DNA from: Streptococcus suis
GTDB lineage: Bacteria > Bacillota > Bacilli > Lactobacillales > Streptococcaceae
DNA length: 64,000 nt
Assembly: GCF_017601095.1 (NCBI RefSeq)
Contig: NZ_JAGFUX010000001.1
Coordinates: 1-64,000 of the forward strand
Direction: 5' to 3'
This document shows positions 43,561-53,529 of the stretch, piece by piece. The notes beneath the pieces are model-generated. The model saw only the letters and a program-made list of their open reading frames with translations. It was not told the origin of the DNA and did not search any database. Numbering within the stretch: the stretch's first letter is position 1; every line of letters begins with the position of its first letter. Made by a program: the position numbers and the translations under genes.

Positions 43561-44434
43561 AAAAATGGACAAGCTTGCAACAGCGACACTTTACTCGATT
43601 GCAGGCATTATCGTTGTCATTTTGACAGCCCTTATTCTCTTTATTCTGGTTCGTGGTTTACCACATATCAGTTGGTCTTTCCTAACAAGTAAATCTTCTT
43701 CTTATAAAGCAGGGGGAGGGATTGGGATTCAGCTTTACAACTCATTCTTCCTATTGGTTGTTACTTTGTTGATTTCGATTCCACTTTCTACTGGAGCTGG
43801 TATCTACTTGGCAGAATATGCTAAGAAAGGTCCTTTGACAAACTTTATCCGTACCTGTATCGAAATCTTGTCTTCTCTACCATCTGTCGTAGTTGGTTTG
43901 TTTGGTTATTTGATTTTCGTTGTCCAGTTCGAGTATGGTTTCTCTATCCTTTCTGGTGCCCTAGCCCTAACAGTCTTCAACTTGCCGCAAATGACACGAA
44001 ACGTTGAAGACAGTTTGCGCCACGTTCACCACACGCAACGTGAAGCAGGACTTGCCCTTGGTTTGTCTCGCTGGGAAACTGTTTTACATGTGGTAATTCC
44101 TGAAGCACTCCCAGGTATCGTTACTGGTATCGTCTTGGCATCTGGTCGTATCTTCGGTGAGGCAGCAGCTCTTATCTATACTGCAGGTCAGTCTGCACCA
44201 GCTTTGGATTGGTCAAACTGGAACCCACTTAGTGTTACTAGCCCAATCTCTATTTTCCGTCAGTCTGAAACGCTAGCAGTACATATCTGGAAAGTAAACA
44301 GTGAGGGAACTATTCCTGATGGAACAGAAGTAGCGGCAGGTAGTGCGGCAATCCTCCTCATCTTTATCTTGATATTCAACCTTTCTGCCCGTTACATCGG
44401 AAAGAAATTGCATTCAAAAATGACCTCTGCCTAA
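43550..44434 (+). CDS. pstA: Phosphate ABC permease PstA
   Basis: 294 residues, six membrane helices, coupling loop REAGLALGLSRWETVLHVVI. A 30-residue insert near the last extracellular loop (WNPLSVTSPISIFRQSETLA) is normal for Gram-positive PstA. Overlaps pstC. Confidence 0.95.
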   Translation: MHAKKMDKLATATLYSIAGIIVVILTALILFILVRGLPHISWSFLTSKSSSYKAGGGIGIQLYNSFFLLVVTLLISIPLSTGAGIYLAEYAKKGPLTNFIRTCIEILSSLPSVVVGLFGYLIFVVQFEYGFSILSGALALTVFNLPQMTRNVEDSLRHVHHTQREAGLALGLSRWETVLHVVIPEALPGIVTGIVLASGRIFGEAAALIYTAGQSAPALDWSNWNPLSVTSPISIFRQSETLAVHIWKVNSEGTIPDGTEVAAGSAAILLIFILIFNLSARYIGKKLHSKMTSA

Positions 44435-44459
44435 GAAGTCAATCAGCTAAGGAGATAAA

Positions 44460-45263
44460 ATGGCAGATTATAACTGGAATGAACGCCATATCATTACCTT
44501 CCCTGAAGAGAACTTGGCTCTTTCTACCAAAGACTTGCATGTCTATTATGGAAAGAATGAAGCAATCAAGGGAATTGATATGCAGTTCGAAAAAAATAAA
44601 ATTACAGCCCTTATTGGGCCTTCAGGTTGCGGTAAATCGACTTACTTACGTAGTTTGAACCGTATGAATGACACCATTGATATTGCAAAAGTTACAGGTC
44701 AAATCCTCTATGAGGGAATCGACATCAACAAACCAGAAATGAATGTTTATGAAATTCGTAAGCACATTGGTATGGTGTTCCAACGTCCCAACCCATTTGC
44801 GAAATCAATTTACAACAATATCACCTTCCCACATGAGCGCGCTGGTGTAAAAGACAAGAAAGTCTTGGATGAAATTGTTGAGACTTCCCTCAAACAAGCT
44901 GCTCTTTGGGATCAGGTGAAAGATGATTTGCATAAATCAGCCTTGACCCTATCAGGTGGTCAGCAGCAGCGTCTTTGTATCGCTCGTGCTATTTCGGTTA
45001 AACCAGAGATTTTGCTCATGGATGAACCTGCTTCAGCCTTGGATCCGATTGCGACCATGCAGTTGGAAGAAACCATGTTTGAGCTCAAGAAAAACTATAC
45101 CATTATCATTGTGACGCACAATATGCAGCAAGCTGCCCGTGCTAGTGATTACACAGCATTCTTCTACCTTGGGGACTTGATTGAGTATGATAAAACGACC
45201 AATATCTTCCAGAATGCTAAGTTGAAATCCACAAACGATTACGTTTCAGGTCACTTTGGTTAG
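44460..45263 (+). CDS. pstB: Phosphate ABC ATPase PstB (first copy)
   Basis: 267 residues. Walker [18 protein letters not shown], signature [14 protein letters not shown], Walker [15 protein letters not shown]-loop IVTHNM. It energises phosphate uptake. The N-terminus is ~15 residues longer than the second copy. Two adjacent pstB genes are usual in streptococci. Confidence 0.95.
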   Translation: MADYNWNERHIITFPEENLALSTKDLHVYYGKNEAIKGIDMQFEKNKITALIGPSGCGKSTYLRSLNRMNDTIDIAKVTGQILYEGIDINKPEMNVYEIRKHIGMVFQRPNPFAKSIYNNITFPHERAGVKDKKVLDEIVETSLKQAALWDQVKDDLHKSALTLSGGQQQRLCIARAISVKPEILLMDEPASALDPIATMQLEETMFELKKNYTIIIVTHNMQQAARASDYTAFFYLGDLIEYDKTTNIFQNAKLKSTNDYVSGHFG

Positions 45264-45274
45264 AGAGGTAAAAA

Positions 45275-46033
45275 ATGACATCACCTATTTTACAAGTAAA
45301 AGATTTGTCTGTTTACTATAACAAAAAGAAGGCCTTAAACAATGTTTCTATGGAGTTTTATCCCAATGAAATCACTGCCTTAATTGGTCCTTCTGGTTCA
45401 GGAAAATCGACCCTTTTGCGTTCCATTAACCGCATGGGTGACTTGAACCCAGAAGTGACCTTGACAGGAGCGATTGACTACAATGGCAAGAACATCTATA
45501 GCCCACGTACTGACACGGTTGACCTCCGTAAAGAGATTGGTATGGTTTTCCAACAGCCAAACCCATTTCCAATGTCTATTTATGAGAATGTTGTCTATGG
45601 TTTGCGGATTAATGGGGTAAAAGATAAGGCTATCTTAGATGAAGCAGTTGAGAAATCCTTGATTGGCGCTTCCATCTGGAACGAAGTGAAAGATCGTTTG
45701 CATGATTCTGCCATTGGTTTATCAGGAGGTCAGCAACAGCGTGTCTGTGTAGCTCGTGTTTTGGCAACAAGTCCAAAGATTATCCTCTTGGATGAGCCAA
45801 CATCTGCTCTTGACCCAATTTCCGCAGGGAAAATCGAAGATACCTTGTATGGCTTGAAGGACAAATATACTATGGTATTAGTAACACGTTCGATGCAACA
45901 AGCTTCACGGATTTCAGATCGAACAGGTTTCTTCCTGGATGGTGACTTGATTGAGTACAACAAAACCAAGGAAATGTTCTTGAATCCTGCCCACAAAGAA
46001 ACTGAAGACTACATCACAGGTAAATTTGGATAA
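45275..46033 (+). CDS. pstB: Phosphate ABC ATPase PstB (second copy)
   Basis: 252 residues. Walker [18 protein letters not shown], signature [14 protein letters not shown], Walker [14 protein letters not shown]. The H-loop reads LVTRSMQQA: the catalytic His is Arg in this copy, whereas the first copy has IVTHNM. The two ATPases may thus form an asymmetric pair. It starts 11 bp after the first copy. Confidence 0.93.
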   Translation: MTSPILQVKDLSVYYNKKKALNNVSMEFYPNEITALIGPSGSGKSTLLRSINRMGDLNPEVTLTGAIDYNGKNIYSPRTDTVDLRKEIGMVFQQPNPFPMSIYENVVYGLRINGVKDKAILDEAVEKSLIGASIWNEVKDRLHDSAIGLSGGQQQRVCVARVLATSPKIILLDEPTSALDPISAGKIEDTLYGLKDKYTMVLVTRSMQQASRISDRTGFFLDGDLIEYNKTKEMFLNPAHKETEDYITGKFG

Positions 46034-46077
46034 GCCTGTATTCCGCGTCCGACTGGACTGTCAAAAGGAGAAAAGAT

Positions 46078-46734
46078 ATGTTAAGAACACAATTTGAAAC
46101 AGAATTGGACAAGTTGCACAATCAATTCTATGCAATGGGCAATGAAGTGGTAGTACAAATCAACAATGCCGTCCGTGCTTTTATCACTCATGACCGTGAA
46201 TTGGCAAAAGAAGTCATCGAAGCTGACAAGAAAATCAACGAGTTTGAAATCAAGTTGGAGAAAAAATCACTTGAGATTATCGCCCTCCAACAACCTGTAT
46301 CAACTGACCTTCGTACAGTTATCACCGTTTTGAAGGCAACCAGCGACATGGAGCGTATGGGCGACCATGCGGTGTCAATTGCAGAGGCAACCATTCGTAT
46401 GAAGGGCGAAGTGCGTAGCCAGGTTGTTGAGGAAGAAATCAATAAAATGGGACGCGAAGCTCGTAAATTGGTAGAAGCAGCGCTTGATTTGTACTTGAAC
46501 GATGCTGATGTGGAGCAAGCTTATGAAATTGCTGCTCATGATGAATTGATCAATGCTCATTATGATCGTATTCGTGATTTGGCAACAGAAGAAATCAAGA
46601 AGAATCCGGATGCATTGATTGCTGGTCGAGATTATTTCCAAGTGATTTCCTATTTGGAGCGTATCGGAGACTATGCTAAAAATATCTGCGAATGGGTTGT
46701 TTACCTTAAAACAGGTCATATTACTGAACTTTAA
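46078..46734 (+). CDS. phoU: PhoU phosphate-uptake regulator
   Basis: 218 residues, two repeats of a three-helix PhoU bundle with metal-binding patterns (SDMERMGDHAVSIAEA and ISYLERIGDYAKNICEW). It restrains Pst activity and phosphate signalling. Last gene of the operon; a terminator overlaps just after its stop. Confidence 0.95.
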   Translation: MLRTQFETELDKLHNQFYAMGNEVVVQINNAVRAFITHDRELAKEVIEADKKINEFEIKLEKKSLEIIALQQPVSTDLRTVITVLKATSDMERMGDHAVSIAEATIRMKGEVRSQVVEEEINKMGREARKLVEAALDLYLNDADVEQAYEIAAHDELINAHYDRIRDLATEEIKKNPDALIAGRDYFQVISYLERIGDYAKNICEWVVYLKTGHITEL

Positions 46735-46759
46735 AAAGAGCCGAAAGGCTCTTTTTTTT
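46735..46759 (+). terminator. Terminator after phoU
   Basis: AAAGAGCC-GAAA-GGCTCTTT stem followed by a T-run. Confidence 0.9.
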
Positions 46760-46767
46760 ACCTATAA

Positions 46768-46800
46768 TTTTAGATTGATTTAAGTTAAGGCCAGTATAAT
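46768..46800 (+). promoter_or_regulatory. CiaR-box promoter upstream of the ciaRH region
   Basis: TTTTAG (46768-46773), 5 bases, TTTAAG (46779-46784), 10 bases, TATAAT (46795-46800). The CiaR consensus is TTTAAG-N5-TTTAAG about 10 nt before the -10, so this fits with one mismatch. It should drive the two small genes and perhaps ciaRH itself. Confidence 0.65.
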
Positions 46801-46831
46801 TTTCCCATAAGCAAAGAAAGGTGGTGACAAA

Positions 46832-46960
46832 ATGCAACAACTAAAATCAAATTATATTCGTGCCTTCCTGCTTATATCAGGATGTAAATTTCTCTTAGTC
46901 GCTCTTTTTATCATCACTCATCCAAGCTTAGCCGACTTTTTTGGTCAACTATATTCATAA
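46832..46960 (+). CDS. 42-residue membrane micro-protein
   Basis: Short frame with GAAAGGTGGTGA just upstream. The central segment AFLLISGCKFLLVALFIITH is a single membrane helix. It is first behind the CiaR-type promoter and lies 20 bp before the exported-protein gene. No family recognised. Confidence 0.6.
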   Translation: MQQLKSNYIRAFLLISGCKFLLVALFIITHPSLADFFGQLYS

Positions 46961-46980
46961 GAAAAGAGGTATTTTCATTC

Positions 46981-47364
46981 ATGTCAATCATTGAAAAAGC
47001 TAAGTCTCATCCGAAAACCTTGTTAGCTACTGTTGCGATTGCAAGTTTGACAGCTGGCTTTGCTGGTGGAATGGGTGTTGGGAAACTATCAACTGCAACT
47101 GCCCAATCAGCTTTGGCTAACCAAGCATTGCAGCAAGGAACTGTTCCGTCAGCTGGAGCAGAGCAAGGGATGATGCCTCCAGATCGTGCTGGAAGAGGTA
47201 TGACTCCACCAGACCAAGCAGGTAGCAAGCTGACACAGCCAGATGTGACAAGTGGAGCAACAGAATCATCTACAACAACTAATCCTAATTCTTCCGATGC
47301 AGTAAATGCTTTAAAAGAAAAAAACCAGGAAATCAAGGCTCAGATTGAAAGCAGTAATCAGTAA
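46981..47364 (+). CDS. Small membrane-anchored Pro/Ser/Thr-rich protein
   Basis: 127 residues. The N-terminal segment ~14-35 (LLATVAIASLTAGFAGGMGV) is a signal anchor. The outer part has short PPD repeats (MMPPDRAGRGMTPPDQAGS) and a Ser/Thr-rich stretch, ending in a charged helix. Unknown function. It lies between the CiaR-type promoter and ciaR, so it is likely a CiaR-controlled surface protein. Confidence 0.6.
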   Translation: MSIIEKAKSHPKTLLATVAIASLTAGFAGGMGVGKLSTATAQSALANQALQQGTVPSAGAEQGMMPPDRAGRGMTPPDQAGSKLTQPDVTSGATESSTTTNPNSSDAVNALKEKNQEIKAQIESSNQ

Positions 47365-47385
47365 GTAAATCTATTTATGAAATGT

Positions 47386-47460
47386 CAATTCCATGATATA
47401 ATGAATTAGCACAACAATTCCAATCACAATGTTGAAGCCAACCAACTCAAAGTTGGTTGA
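47386..47460 (+). promoter_or_regulatory. Second promoter and hairpin before ciaR
   Basis: TATAAT lies near 47396-47401, and AACCAACT-CAA-AGTTGGTT forms an 8-bp hairpin (~47440-47458) in the leader. CAAAGGGGAAAAGG is the ribosome site for ATG 47486. Confidence 0.5.
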
Positions 47461-47485
47461 ACGGATTATACAAAGGGGAAAAGGT

Positions 47486-48160
47486 ATGATAAAGATTTTG
47501 CTTGTAGAGGATGATCTTAGTTTATCCAACTCAGTATTTGATTTTTTAGATGATTTTGCAGATGTGATGCAAGTTTTTGATGGTGATGAAGGCTTGTATG
47601 AAGCCGAATCAGGTGTTTACGATTTGATTCTCCTTGACTTGATGTTACCAGAAAAAGATGGTTTTCAAGTATTGAAAGAACTGCGTGAAAAAGGAGTGAC
47701 GACTCCAGTGCTGATTACGACTGCTAAGGAAAGTTTGGATGATAAGGGTCATGGTTTTGAATTGGGGGCCGATGATTATCTGACAAAACCATTCTACTTA
47801 GAAGAGCTAAAAATGCGGATTCAAGCCTTGCTCAAACGTTCTGGAAAATTTAATGAGAACATTCTGACTTATGGAGATATGACAGTGGATCTTTCGACCA
47901 ATTCTACGCAGGTAGATGGAAAAGAGGTTGAACTTCTAGGGAAGGAATTTGATCTATTGGTTTATTTCTTGCAAAATCAAAACGTTATCTTACCAAAAAC
48001 ACAAATTTTTGACCGTATTTGGGGATTTGACAGTGACACAACCATCTCAGTTGTCGAAGTCTATGTGTCGAAAATTCGTAAAAAATTGAAAGGTTCAACA
48101 TTTGGTGAGAATCTACAGACTCTCCGAAGTGTTGGTTACATTTTGAAAAATGTTGACTAA
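47486..48160 (+). CDS. ciaR: Response regulator CiaR
   Basis: 224 residues, the length of pneumococcal CiaR from this start. Receiver: VEDD, phospho-acceptor [30 protein letters not shown]. The winged helix ends [14 protein letters not shown]. CiaR governs competence, beta-lactam tolerance, HtrA and small csRNAs through TTTAAG-N5-TTTAAG. It overlaps ciaH by 11 bases. Confidence 0.95.
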   Translation: MIKILLVEDDLSLSNSVFDFLDDFADVMQVFDGDEGLYEAESGVYDLILLDLMLPEKDGFQVLKELREKGVTTPVLITTAKESLDDKGHGFELGADDYLTKPFYLEELKMRIQALLKRSGKFNENILTYGDMTVDLSTNSTQVDGKEVELLGKEFDLLVYFLQNQNVILPKTQIFDRIWGFDSDTTISVVEVYVSKIRKKLKGSTFGENLQTLRSVGYILKNVD

Positions 48161-49547
48161 ATCAAAAAAACTTTTTTCAACGGATAATTTTTCGTATTTT
48201 ATCCGTTATTTTGCTGTTTTTACATTGATTTTCGTCTCGATGACCATCATGATTTTCCAAGTCATGCGCGCGACCATGTATCGCTCATCAGATGAAAATT
48301 TTCACCAAATTGCAAGTGACCCTGGCATGATTATGGGATTTGCCATGGCGAGGGGGCTTTCGCCAGATGTCGATGTAGTCTTTGAGCAACCCAATCAAGA
48401 ATCTTCTACTACATCAAAGACGGACTCATCTGAAACGACTAGTTCTTCTTCAGAGCAGATTTTTACGCCTCACTATCAGCCACAGACAAAAATTCGTCTC
48501 AATACCAATTACCATATCATTCTGTTTGATGAGGAAGGTAATCGTTTGAATGCTGTCGATGATGTCTCAGGTCTTGCTGATGTTTCACTGAATACCAAGG
48601 ATTTGAATCAAATTGAAGAAATAGAAGTGACTACGGCATTCGAGGATGTGGAATACTATCGGACGATGACGATTCAATTGGACAGTTCATCCTATGCGGC
48701 CTATTCCGATTTAGGGGTGGAGTATGCGACGATTTTATTCAATACGAGTCAAATTAAGTCTTCGATTGCATCCTATGAAACGACAGTAGTGGTTGTGATG
48801 ATCAGTTTCTGGTTGATTTCGATATTTGCTAGTTTTTATCTAGCAAATCTGAGCATGCGTCCTATTTTGATTAGCTTTCAAAAGCAGAAGGATTTTGTAG
48901 AAAATGCCAGTCATGAGTTGAGAACGCCATTGGCTGTTTTACAGAATCGCTTAGAAAGTCTGTTTCGTCATCCAGAGGCAACTATTTTAGAAAGTAGTGA
49001 AAATATTGCATCCAGTTTAGAAGAAGTACGAAATATGCGCTTATTGACAACAAACTTGCTCAATCTTGCGCGCAGAGAAGACGGTCTGAAGCCTGATTTA
49101 ACTGAAGTTGCTCCAGAATTTTTTGAAGATGTTTTTGAAAATTATGGCATTATTGCTGAAGAAAATGGCAAGGAATTGACCGTTACCAATCATGTTCATC
49201 AATTGGTGAAAACGGATAAGGTTCTTTTAAAACAACTGATGACCATATTATTTGACAATGCCATGAAATATTCCGATGAAGATGGGAAGATTGAATTGAC
49301 AGTCTTTATTAGAGACCGCAATCTACACTTGCTTGTTTCTGATAATGGAATCGGTATTAGTGCAGAAGATAAGAAGAAAATCTTTGATCGTTTTTATCGA
49401 GTTGACAAGGCTCGTACACGTCAAAAAGGTGGGTTTGGACTTGGATTATCGCTTGCCAAACAAATTGTAGAGTCTTTAAAAGGTGATATTCAAGTGAGAG
49501 ACAACCAACCAAAAGGAACAGTTTTTGAAGTGAAATTGCCACGATAA
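48150..49547 (+). CDS. ciaH: Sensor histidine kinase CiaH
   Basis: 465 residues. Two membrane helices (~15-40 and ~212-230) flank a sensor domain with a Ser/Thr-rich insert ([19 protein letters not shown]) and a PAS-like fold. H-box [20 protein letters not shown]-box [14 protein letters not shown]-box [16 protein letters not shown]. Partner of CiaR. Confidence 0.93.
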   Translation: MLTKSKKLFSTDNFSYFIRYFAVFTLIFVSMTIMIFQVMRATMYRSSDENFHQIASDPGMIMGFAMARGLSPDVDVVFEQPNQESSTTSKTDSSETTSSSSEQIFTPHYQPQTKIRLNTNYHIILFDEEGNRLNAVDDVSGLADVSLNTKDLNQIEEIEVTTAFEDVEYYRTMTIQLDSSSYAAYSDLGVEYATILFNTSQIKSSIASYETTVVVVMISFWLISIFASFYLANLSMRPILISFQKQKDFVENASHELRTPLAVLQNRLESLFRHPEATILESSENIASSLEEVRNMRLLTTNLLNLARREDGLKPDLTEVAPEFFEDVFENYGIIAEENGKELTVTNHVHQLVKTDKVLLKQLMTILFDNAMKYSDEDGKIELTVFIRDRNLHLLVSDNGIGISAEDKKKIFDRFYRVDKARTRQKGGFGLGLSLAKQIVESLKGDIQVRDNQPKGTVFEVKLPR

Positions 49548-49581
49548 AATCAGCCAGTAAAGTATACTGGCTGATTTCTTT
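49547..49581 (+). terminator. Terminator after ciaH
   Basis: AAATCAGCCAGTA (49547-49559) pairs perfectly with TACTGGCTGATTT (49565-49577), then CTTTT. Confidence 0.92.
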
Positions 49582-49625
49582 TGATTATGTGGCGGTAGAG
49601 CAGTAGAGCACTCATTATTGAAAAA

Positions 49626-49651
49626 TAAAAAAAGCCCAAGGGCTCTTTCTA
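49626..49651 (-). terminator. Terminator of rpsT
   Basis: On the minus strand AGAGCCC-TT-GGGCTTTTTTT forms a stem and T-run directly after the rpsT stop. Confidence 0.85.
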
Positions 49652-49885
49652 TTAAGCAAGTTTTGATGCAAGACGTGCTTTATCGCGGCTCGCTTTGTTT
49701 TTGTGAATCAAACCTTTTGTTTCTGCTTTATCGATAGCTGAACTTGCAGCGCGGTAAAGCTCTTCAGAAGGGTTAGCTTCGAATGCTTTGATTGCAGTAC
49801 GCATAGCTGATTTTTGAGCTGAGTTTTTCTCGTTTTGTTTAACGTTCAATTCAGCGCGTTTGATAGCTGATTTAATGTTTGCCAA
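49652..49885 (-). CDS. rpsT: 30S ribosomal protein S20
   Basis: 77 residues of basic helical S20 ([20 protein letters not shown] ... [18 protein letters not shown]). The start is TTG at 49885 with GGAGGTG 6 nt upstream; the ATG frame extension to 49900 would overlap that ribosome site. It sits alone between terminators. Confidence 0.95.
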   Translation of the reverse strand: MANIKSAIKRAELNVKQNEKNSAQKSAMRTAIKAFEANPSEELYRAASSAIDKAETKGLIHKNKASRDKARLASKLA

Positions 49886-49958
49886 TGGTTTCACCTCCAC
49901 CCTTTTCTGTACTAACTATACCATTATATCTGAAAATATTCTGTTTGACAAGAGAAAT

Positions 49959-50879
49959 TTATTTTTTTAAGAAAATTTCATCGATTTCATGATTTTGCCC
50001 CTTGTGAAGGATAATGTCTGCACGATTTCGAGTCGGTTCGATGTAACGTACCAAATTGGCTAAGTTGATATTGGTCCAAGTGTCATGGGCAACAGCTAAA
50101 ATCTGGGTAAAGGATAAGAGGGTAAAGCGATGATAGTAGTTGTTTGGATCGTTCTTCGCTCGAGAGAGTAGTTTTTGGAATCGTTCGATGTACCAATTTT
50201 CAATATCCTTGACATCAGCATCAACATAGATAGATAAATCAAAATAATCGCTAACATAAAGGCGCTGGTTTTGTGGATTTTGGAAGACATTGATTCCTTC
50301 AACGATTAAGAAATCAGGATTGGAAATCAATTGCCCTTGGTCGCTTACGATATCATAGACCTCATGGGAATAGACAGGAATTTGAACATCATCACCATTT
50401 TTTATGTGGTCCAAGAAATCGAGGAGCAGCTCCATATTGTAGGACTCTGGAAATCCTTTTCGGTTTAGAATACCTCGCTTTTCCAAAATGGCATTGGGAT
50501 AAAGAAAACCGTCGGTTGTAACCATCTCTACCTTTGCATGTTTAAAGGTGCGTGTTAAAAGAATTTGAAGGAGTCGACTTGTAGTTGATTTTCCAACAGC
50601 AACGCTTCCTGAGATACCAATGATAAATGGTTGTGACTTGATTTTTTTCTGAAGAAAAAGACTTTTGGAAAAGGAAAGATCTTCACTTGCCTTTTTATGA
50701 ATGCGGATTAGGTTGACAAGGGGGAGATATACATCTAAAACTTCTTGAAGGCTGATCTTATCATTGAAACTTTTAATTGAATTCAATTCTTCTTCTGTAA
50801 GAGGAACTGTTGTATTGCGATGAAGTTGTTGCCAGGTTTTGCGACTTATTTTTTCAAAATTTATAAATTCATTTTTCAT
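49959..50879 (-). CDS. coaA: Pantothenate kinase CoaA
   Basis: 306 residues from the ATG at 50879; the ATG at 50909 lacks support. Type I CoaA, first step of coenzyme A synthesis. P-loop [17 protein letters not shown], then [27 protein letters not shown] and the C-terminal [14 protein letters not shown]. Transcribed divergently from the methyltransferase/nucleoside operon. Confidence 0.95.
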   Translation of the reverse strand: MKNEFINFEKISRKTWQQLHRNTTVPLTEEELNSIKSFNDKISLQEVLDVYLPLVNLIRIHKKASEDLSFSKSLFLQKKIKSQPFIIGISGSVAVGKSTTSRLLQILLTRTFKHAKVEMVTTDGFLYPNAILEKRGILNRKGFPESYNMELLLDFLDHIKNGDDVQIPVYSHEVYDIVSDQGQLISNPDFLIVEGINVFQNPQNQRLYVSDYFDLSIYVDADVKDIENWYIERFQKLLSRAKNDPNNYYHRFTLLSFTQILAVAHDTWTNINLANLVRYIEPTRNRADIILHKGQNHEIDEIFLKK

Positions 50880-50951
50880 AGCCTTATTGTAGCACGAATT
50901 TTCTGTCAAGTAAAACGCATGAAATCGGCCTTAGTAAGTAGGCTAAAACGC

Positions 50952-50986
50952 TTGTAAACGTTTTTAGTAAATGTTATAATAGGGAC
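50952..50986 (+). promoter_or_regulatory. Promoter with cre-like site, leaderless, for the nucleoside operon
   Basis: TTGTAA (50952-50957), 17 bp, TATAAT (50975-50980). TGTAAACGTTTTTA (50953-50966) overlaps the -35 and matches the CcpA cre consensus except one base. ATG 50987 is only 6 nt after the -10, so the first gene is probably leaderless. CcpA repression of this operon is inferred. Confidence 0.6.
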
Positions 50987-51577
50987 ATGTCTAATATGTA
51001 TTTCGAAAATAATCCCGATTTAGCACATGATATTCATGAACTCCAGGTCCAATTACTGGGACAGAACTTCAGATTACGAACTGATGCAGGTGTCTTTAGT
51101 AAGAAAATGGTTGATTATGGAAGTCAGGTGCTTTTAAGCGCCCTTGAAGTTGAAAAAGGAGCTCGATTATTAGACATTGGATGTGGCTACGGTCCATTGG
51201 GACTCAGTTTGGCAAAGGCCTACCAACTGGAAGTCACTATGGTGGATATTAACAACCGTGCGATTGAATTGGCAAAATGGAATGCAGAAAAAAATGGAGT
51301 CCAAGCAAACATCTTCCAATCTGATCTCTATCAAGCTGTTCAAGGGCAATTTGATGCTGTTATTTCTAATCCACCGATTCGAGCTGGTAAAGCTGTAGTT
51401 CACCAGGTTATCACAGGAGCTAAAGAGCACTTGAAATCAGGTGGACGACTGACAATTGTCATCCAGAAAAAGCAGGGAGCACCAAGTGCCAAAGCTAAGA
51501 TGGAAGAAACCTATGGCAATTGTGAAATTATCAAAAAAGACAAAGGATACTATATCCTTGAAAGTGTGAAAGAATGA
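50987..51577 (+). CDS. RsmC-like methyltransferase
   Basis: 196 residues, class I SAM methyltransferase: RLLDIGCGYGPLGLSLAK, VDINNRAIELAKWNA and catalytic NPPI (VISNPPIRAG), the small-subunit rRNA guanine-N2 type (YbxB/RsmC). ATG 50987 or 50996 could start it; no ribosome site fits either. It overlaps pdp by 4 bases, as in other streptococci. Confidence 0.88.
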   Translation: MSNMYFENNPDLAHDIHELQVQLLGQNFRLRTDAGVFSKKMVDYGSQVLLSALEVEKGARLLDIGCGYGPLGLSLAKAYQLEVTMVDINNRAIELAKWNAEKNGVQANIFQSDLYQAVQGQFDAVISNPPIRAGKAVVHQVITGAKEHLKSGGRLTIVIQKKQGAPSAKAKMEETYGNCEIIKKDKGYYILESVKE

Positions 51578-52851
51578 GAACAGTTGATTTAATTCAAAAA
51601 AAACGTGATGGCTTGGAATTAAGTACAGAAGAGATTCAATGGTTAATCAGTGGCTACGTTGATGGAAGTGTTCCAGATTATCAAATGTCAGCATTAGCGA
51701 TGGCAATTTACTTCCGTGGCATGTCAACTAGAGAGATTTCAGATTTGACTATGGCTATGGTTCATTCAGGAGATGAGATTGACTTATCTGCTATTGCAGG
51801 TATCAAAGTTGATAAACATTCGACAGGTGGTGTGGGAGACAAGGTTACCTTGATATTAGCTCCGCTAGTTGCTAGTTTTGGCGTGCCAGTCGCAAAAATG
51901 AGTGGCCGTGGTTTAGGTCATACTGGCGGAACCTTGGATAAGTTGGAGTCTATCAAAGGCTACCAAATCGAAGTTGATCAAGAAGATTTTATCAAACAAG
52001 TTCAGGAAACAGGTATTGCAGTTATTGGCCAGTCAGATAACTTGGTTAAGGCAGATAAACTTCTTTATGCCCTTCGCGATGTGACGGCAACTGTAGATAT
52101 TATTCCCTTGATTGCAAGTTCTGTTATGTCTAAGAAAATCGCTGCTGGAGCAGATGCCATTCTCTTAGATGTGACAGTTGGAGAAGGTGCCTTCATGAAA
52201 AATATCGAAGATGCTCGTATTCTCGCACAAACAATGGTGGATCTAGGTAAGGCAGTAGGTCGTAAAACAGTTGCAGTATTGACAGACATGTCTCAACCTG
52301 TTGGTCGGGCAATTGGTAACCGTCTCGAAATTTTAGAAGCTCTTGAGATTCTTCAAGGAAAGGGTCGAGAAGATGTTTCTGAGTTTATTTGTGAACTGGC
52401 TCAGATTATGCTCAGTCTTGCAAATGTAGAGAAATCACTTGAAGAAGTGCACCAACACCTTGTTAACGGTGCTGCCCTGAAGAAATTTGAGGAAATGGTT
52501 GTAGCTCAAGGTGGTGATTTGGACGATCTCTATCGTTCCGTTCAAGTTAGTCACCAAATAGATGTCCTGGCGGAAGAAGAAGGGTATATCGCAGCCCTTC
52601 CAGCCTTGGAATTTGGTTTATTCGCCATGAAACTAGGGGCAGGACGCGCCGTTAAAACGGATGAACTGGACTATGAAACTGGTATTGTCTTCCATAAAAA
52701 AGTGGGTGAAGCCGTAAGTCCTGGACAAGCGATTGCAACGATTTATGCAAATGAAAATATTTCGGAAAATATGCTTACAAATTTCCGAAAAAATGTTAGA
52801 ATAGAATCAGAAAGTGTAAATACGAAAGAAATTCTAGAAATTATTTCGTAA
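51574..52851 (+). CDS. pdp: Pyrimidine-nucleoside phosphorylase
   Basis: 425 residues. Signature KVDKHSTGGVGDKVTLILAP, then KMSGRGLGHTGGTLDKLES. It splits uridine or thymidine with phosphate to base and (deoxy)ribose-1-phosphate. It feeds deoC downstream and uses nucleosides brought in by the ABC importer of the same operon. Confidence 0.95.
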   Translation: MRTVDLIQKKRDGLELSTEEIQWLISGYVDGSVPDYQMSALAMAIYFRGMSTREISDLTMAMVHSGDEIDLSAIAGIKVDKHSTGGVGDKVTLILAPLVASFGVPVAKMSGRGLGHTGGTLDKLESIKGYQIEVDQEDFIKQVQETGIAVIGQSDNLVKADKLLYALRDVTATVDIIPLIASSVMSKKIAAGADAILLDVTVGEGAFMKNIEDARILAQTMVDLGKAVGRKTVAVLTDMSQPVGRAIGNRLEILEALEILQGKGREDVSEFICELAQIMLSLANVEKSLEEVHQHLVNGAALKKFEEMVVAQGGDLDDLYRSVQVSHQIDVLAEEEGYIAALPALEFGLFAMKLGAGRAVKTDELDYETGIVFHKKVGEAVSPGQAIATIYANENISENMLTNFRKNVRIESESVNTKEILEIIS

Positions 52852-52866
52852 TGTACGGAGAATCAC

Positions 52867-53529
52867 ATGAAATTGAACAAATTTATTGACCACACTGTTT
52901 TAAAGCCTGAGACTAGCCAAGCACAAGTTGAACAGGTTTTAGCAGAAGCAAAGGAATATGATTTTGCAAGTGTCTGCATTAACCCAACTTGGGTGGCTTT
53001 CGCAGCTAAAGGTTTGAAAGACAGCGAAGTAAAAGTTTGTACGGTTATTGGCTTTCCTTTGGGAGCAAATACACCTGCTGTGAAGGCATTTGAAACCAAA
53101 GATGCTATTGCAAATGGTGCTGATGAAATCGATATGGTGATTAATATCGGCGCTCTGAAAGATAAAAATTACGACCTTGTTTTTGAAGACATCAAGGCAG
53201 TAGTAGATGCGAGCGGTGACAAACTTGTCAAAGTCATCATTGAAACGTGTTTATTGAGCGATGAAGAAAAGGTAAAAGCTTGTGAATTATCAAAAGAAGC
53301 TGGTGCTGATTTTGTGAAGACATCAACTGGTTTCTCAACTGGTGGTGCAACTGTTGAAGACGTTGCACTCATGAGAAAAACAGTTGGACCAGATATGGGT
53401 GTCAAAGCATCTGGAGGAGCTCGTTCTTATGAAGATGCGATCGCGTTCATTGAAGCAGGTGCAACTCGTATCGGCGCTTCATCTGGTGTTGCGATCATGA
53501 AGGGAGAAAAGGCGGATGGCGACTACTAA
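52867..53529 (+). CDS. deoC: Deoxyribose-phosphate aldolase
   Basis: 220 residues. TIM-barrel class I aldolase: [27 protein letters not shown] and the Schiff-base Lys in [14 protein letters not shown]. It turns deoxyribose-5-phosphate into glyceraldehyde-3-phosphate and acetaldehyde. Overlaps cdd by 14 bases. Confidence 0.96.
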   Translation: MKLNKFIDHTVLKPETSQAQVEQVLAEAKEYDFASVCINPTWVAFAAKGLKDSEVKVCTVIGFPLGANTPAVKAFETKDAIANGADEIDMVINIGALKDKNYDLVFEDIKAVVDASGDKLVKVIIETCLLSDEEKVKACELSKEAGADFVKTSTGFSTGGATVEDVALMRKTVGPDMGVKASGGARSYEDAIAFIEAGATRIGASSGVAIMKGEKADGDY

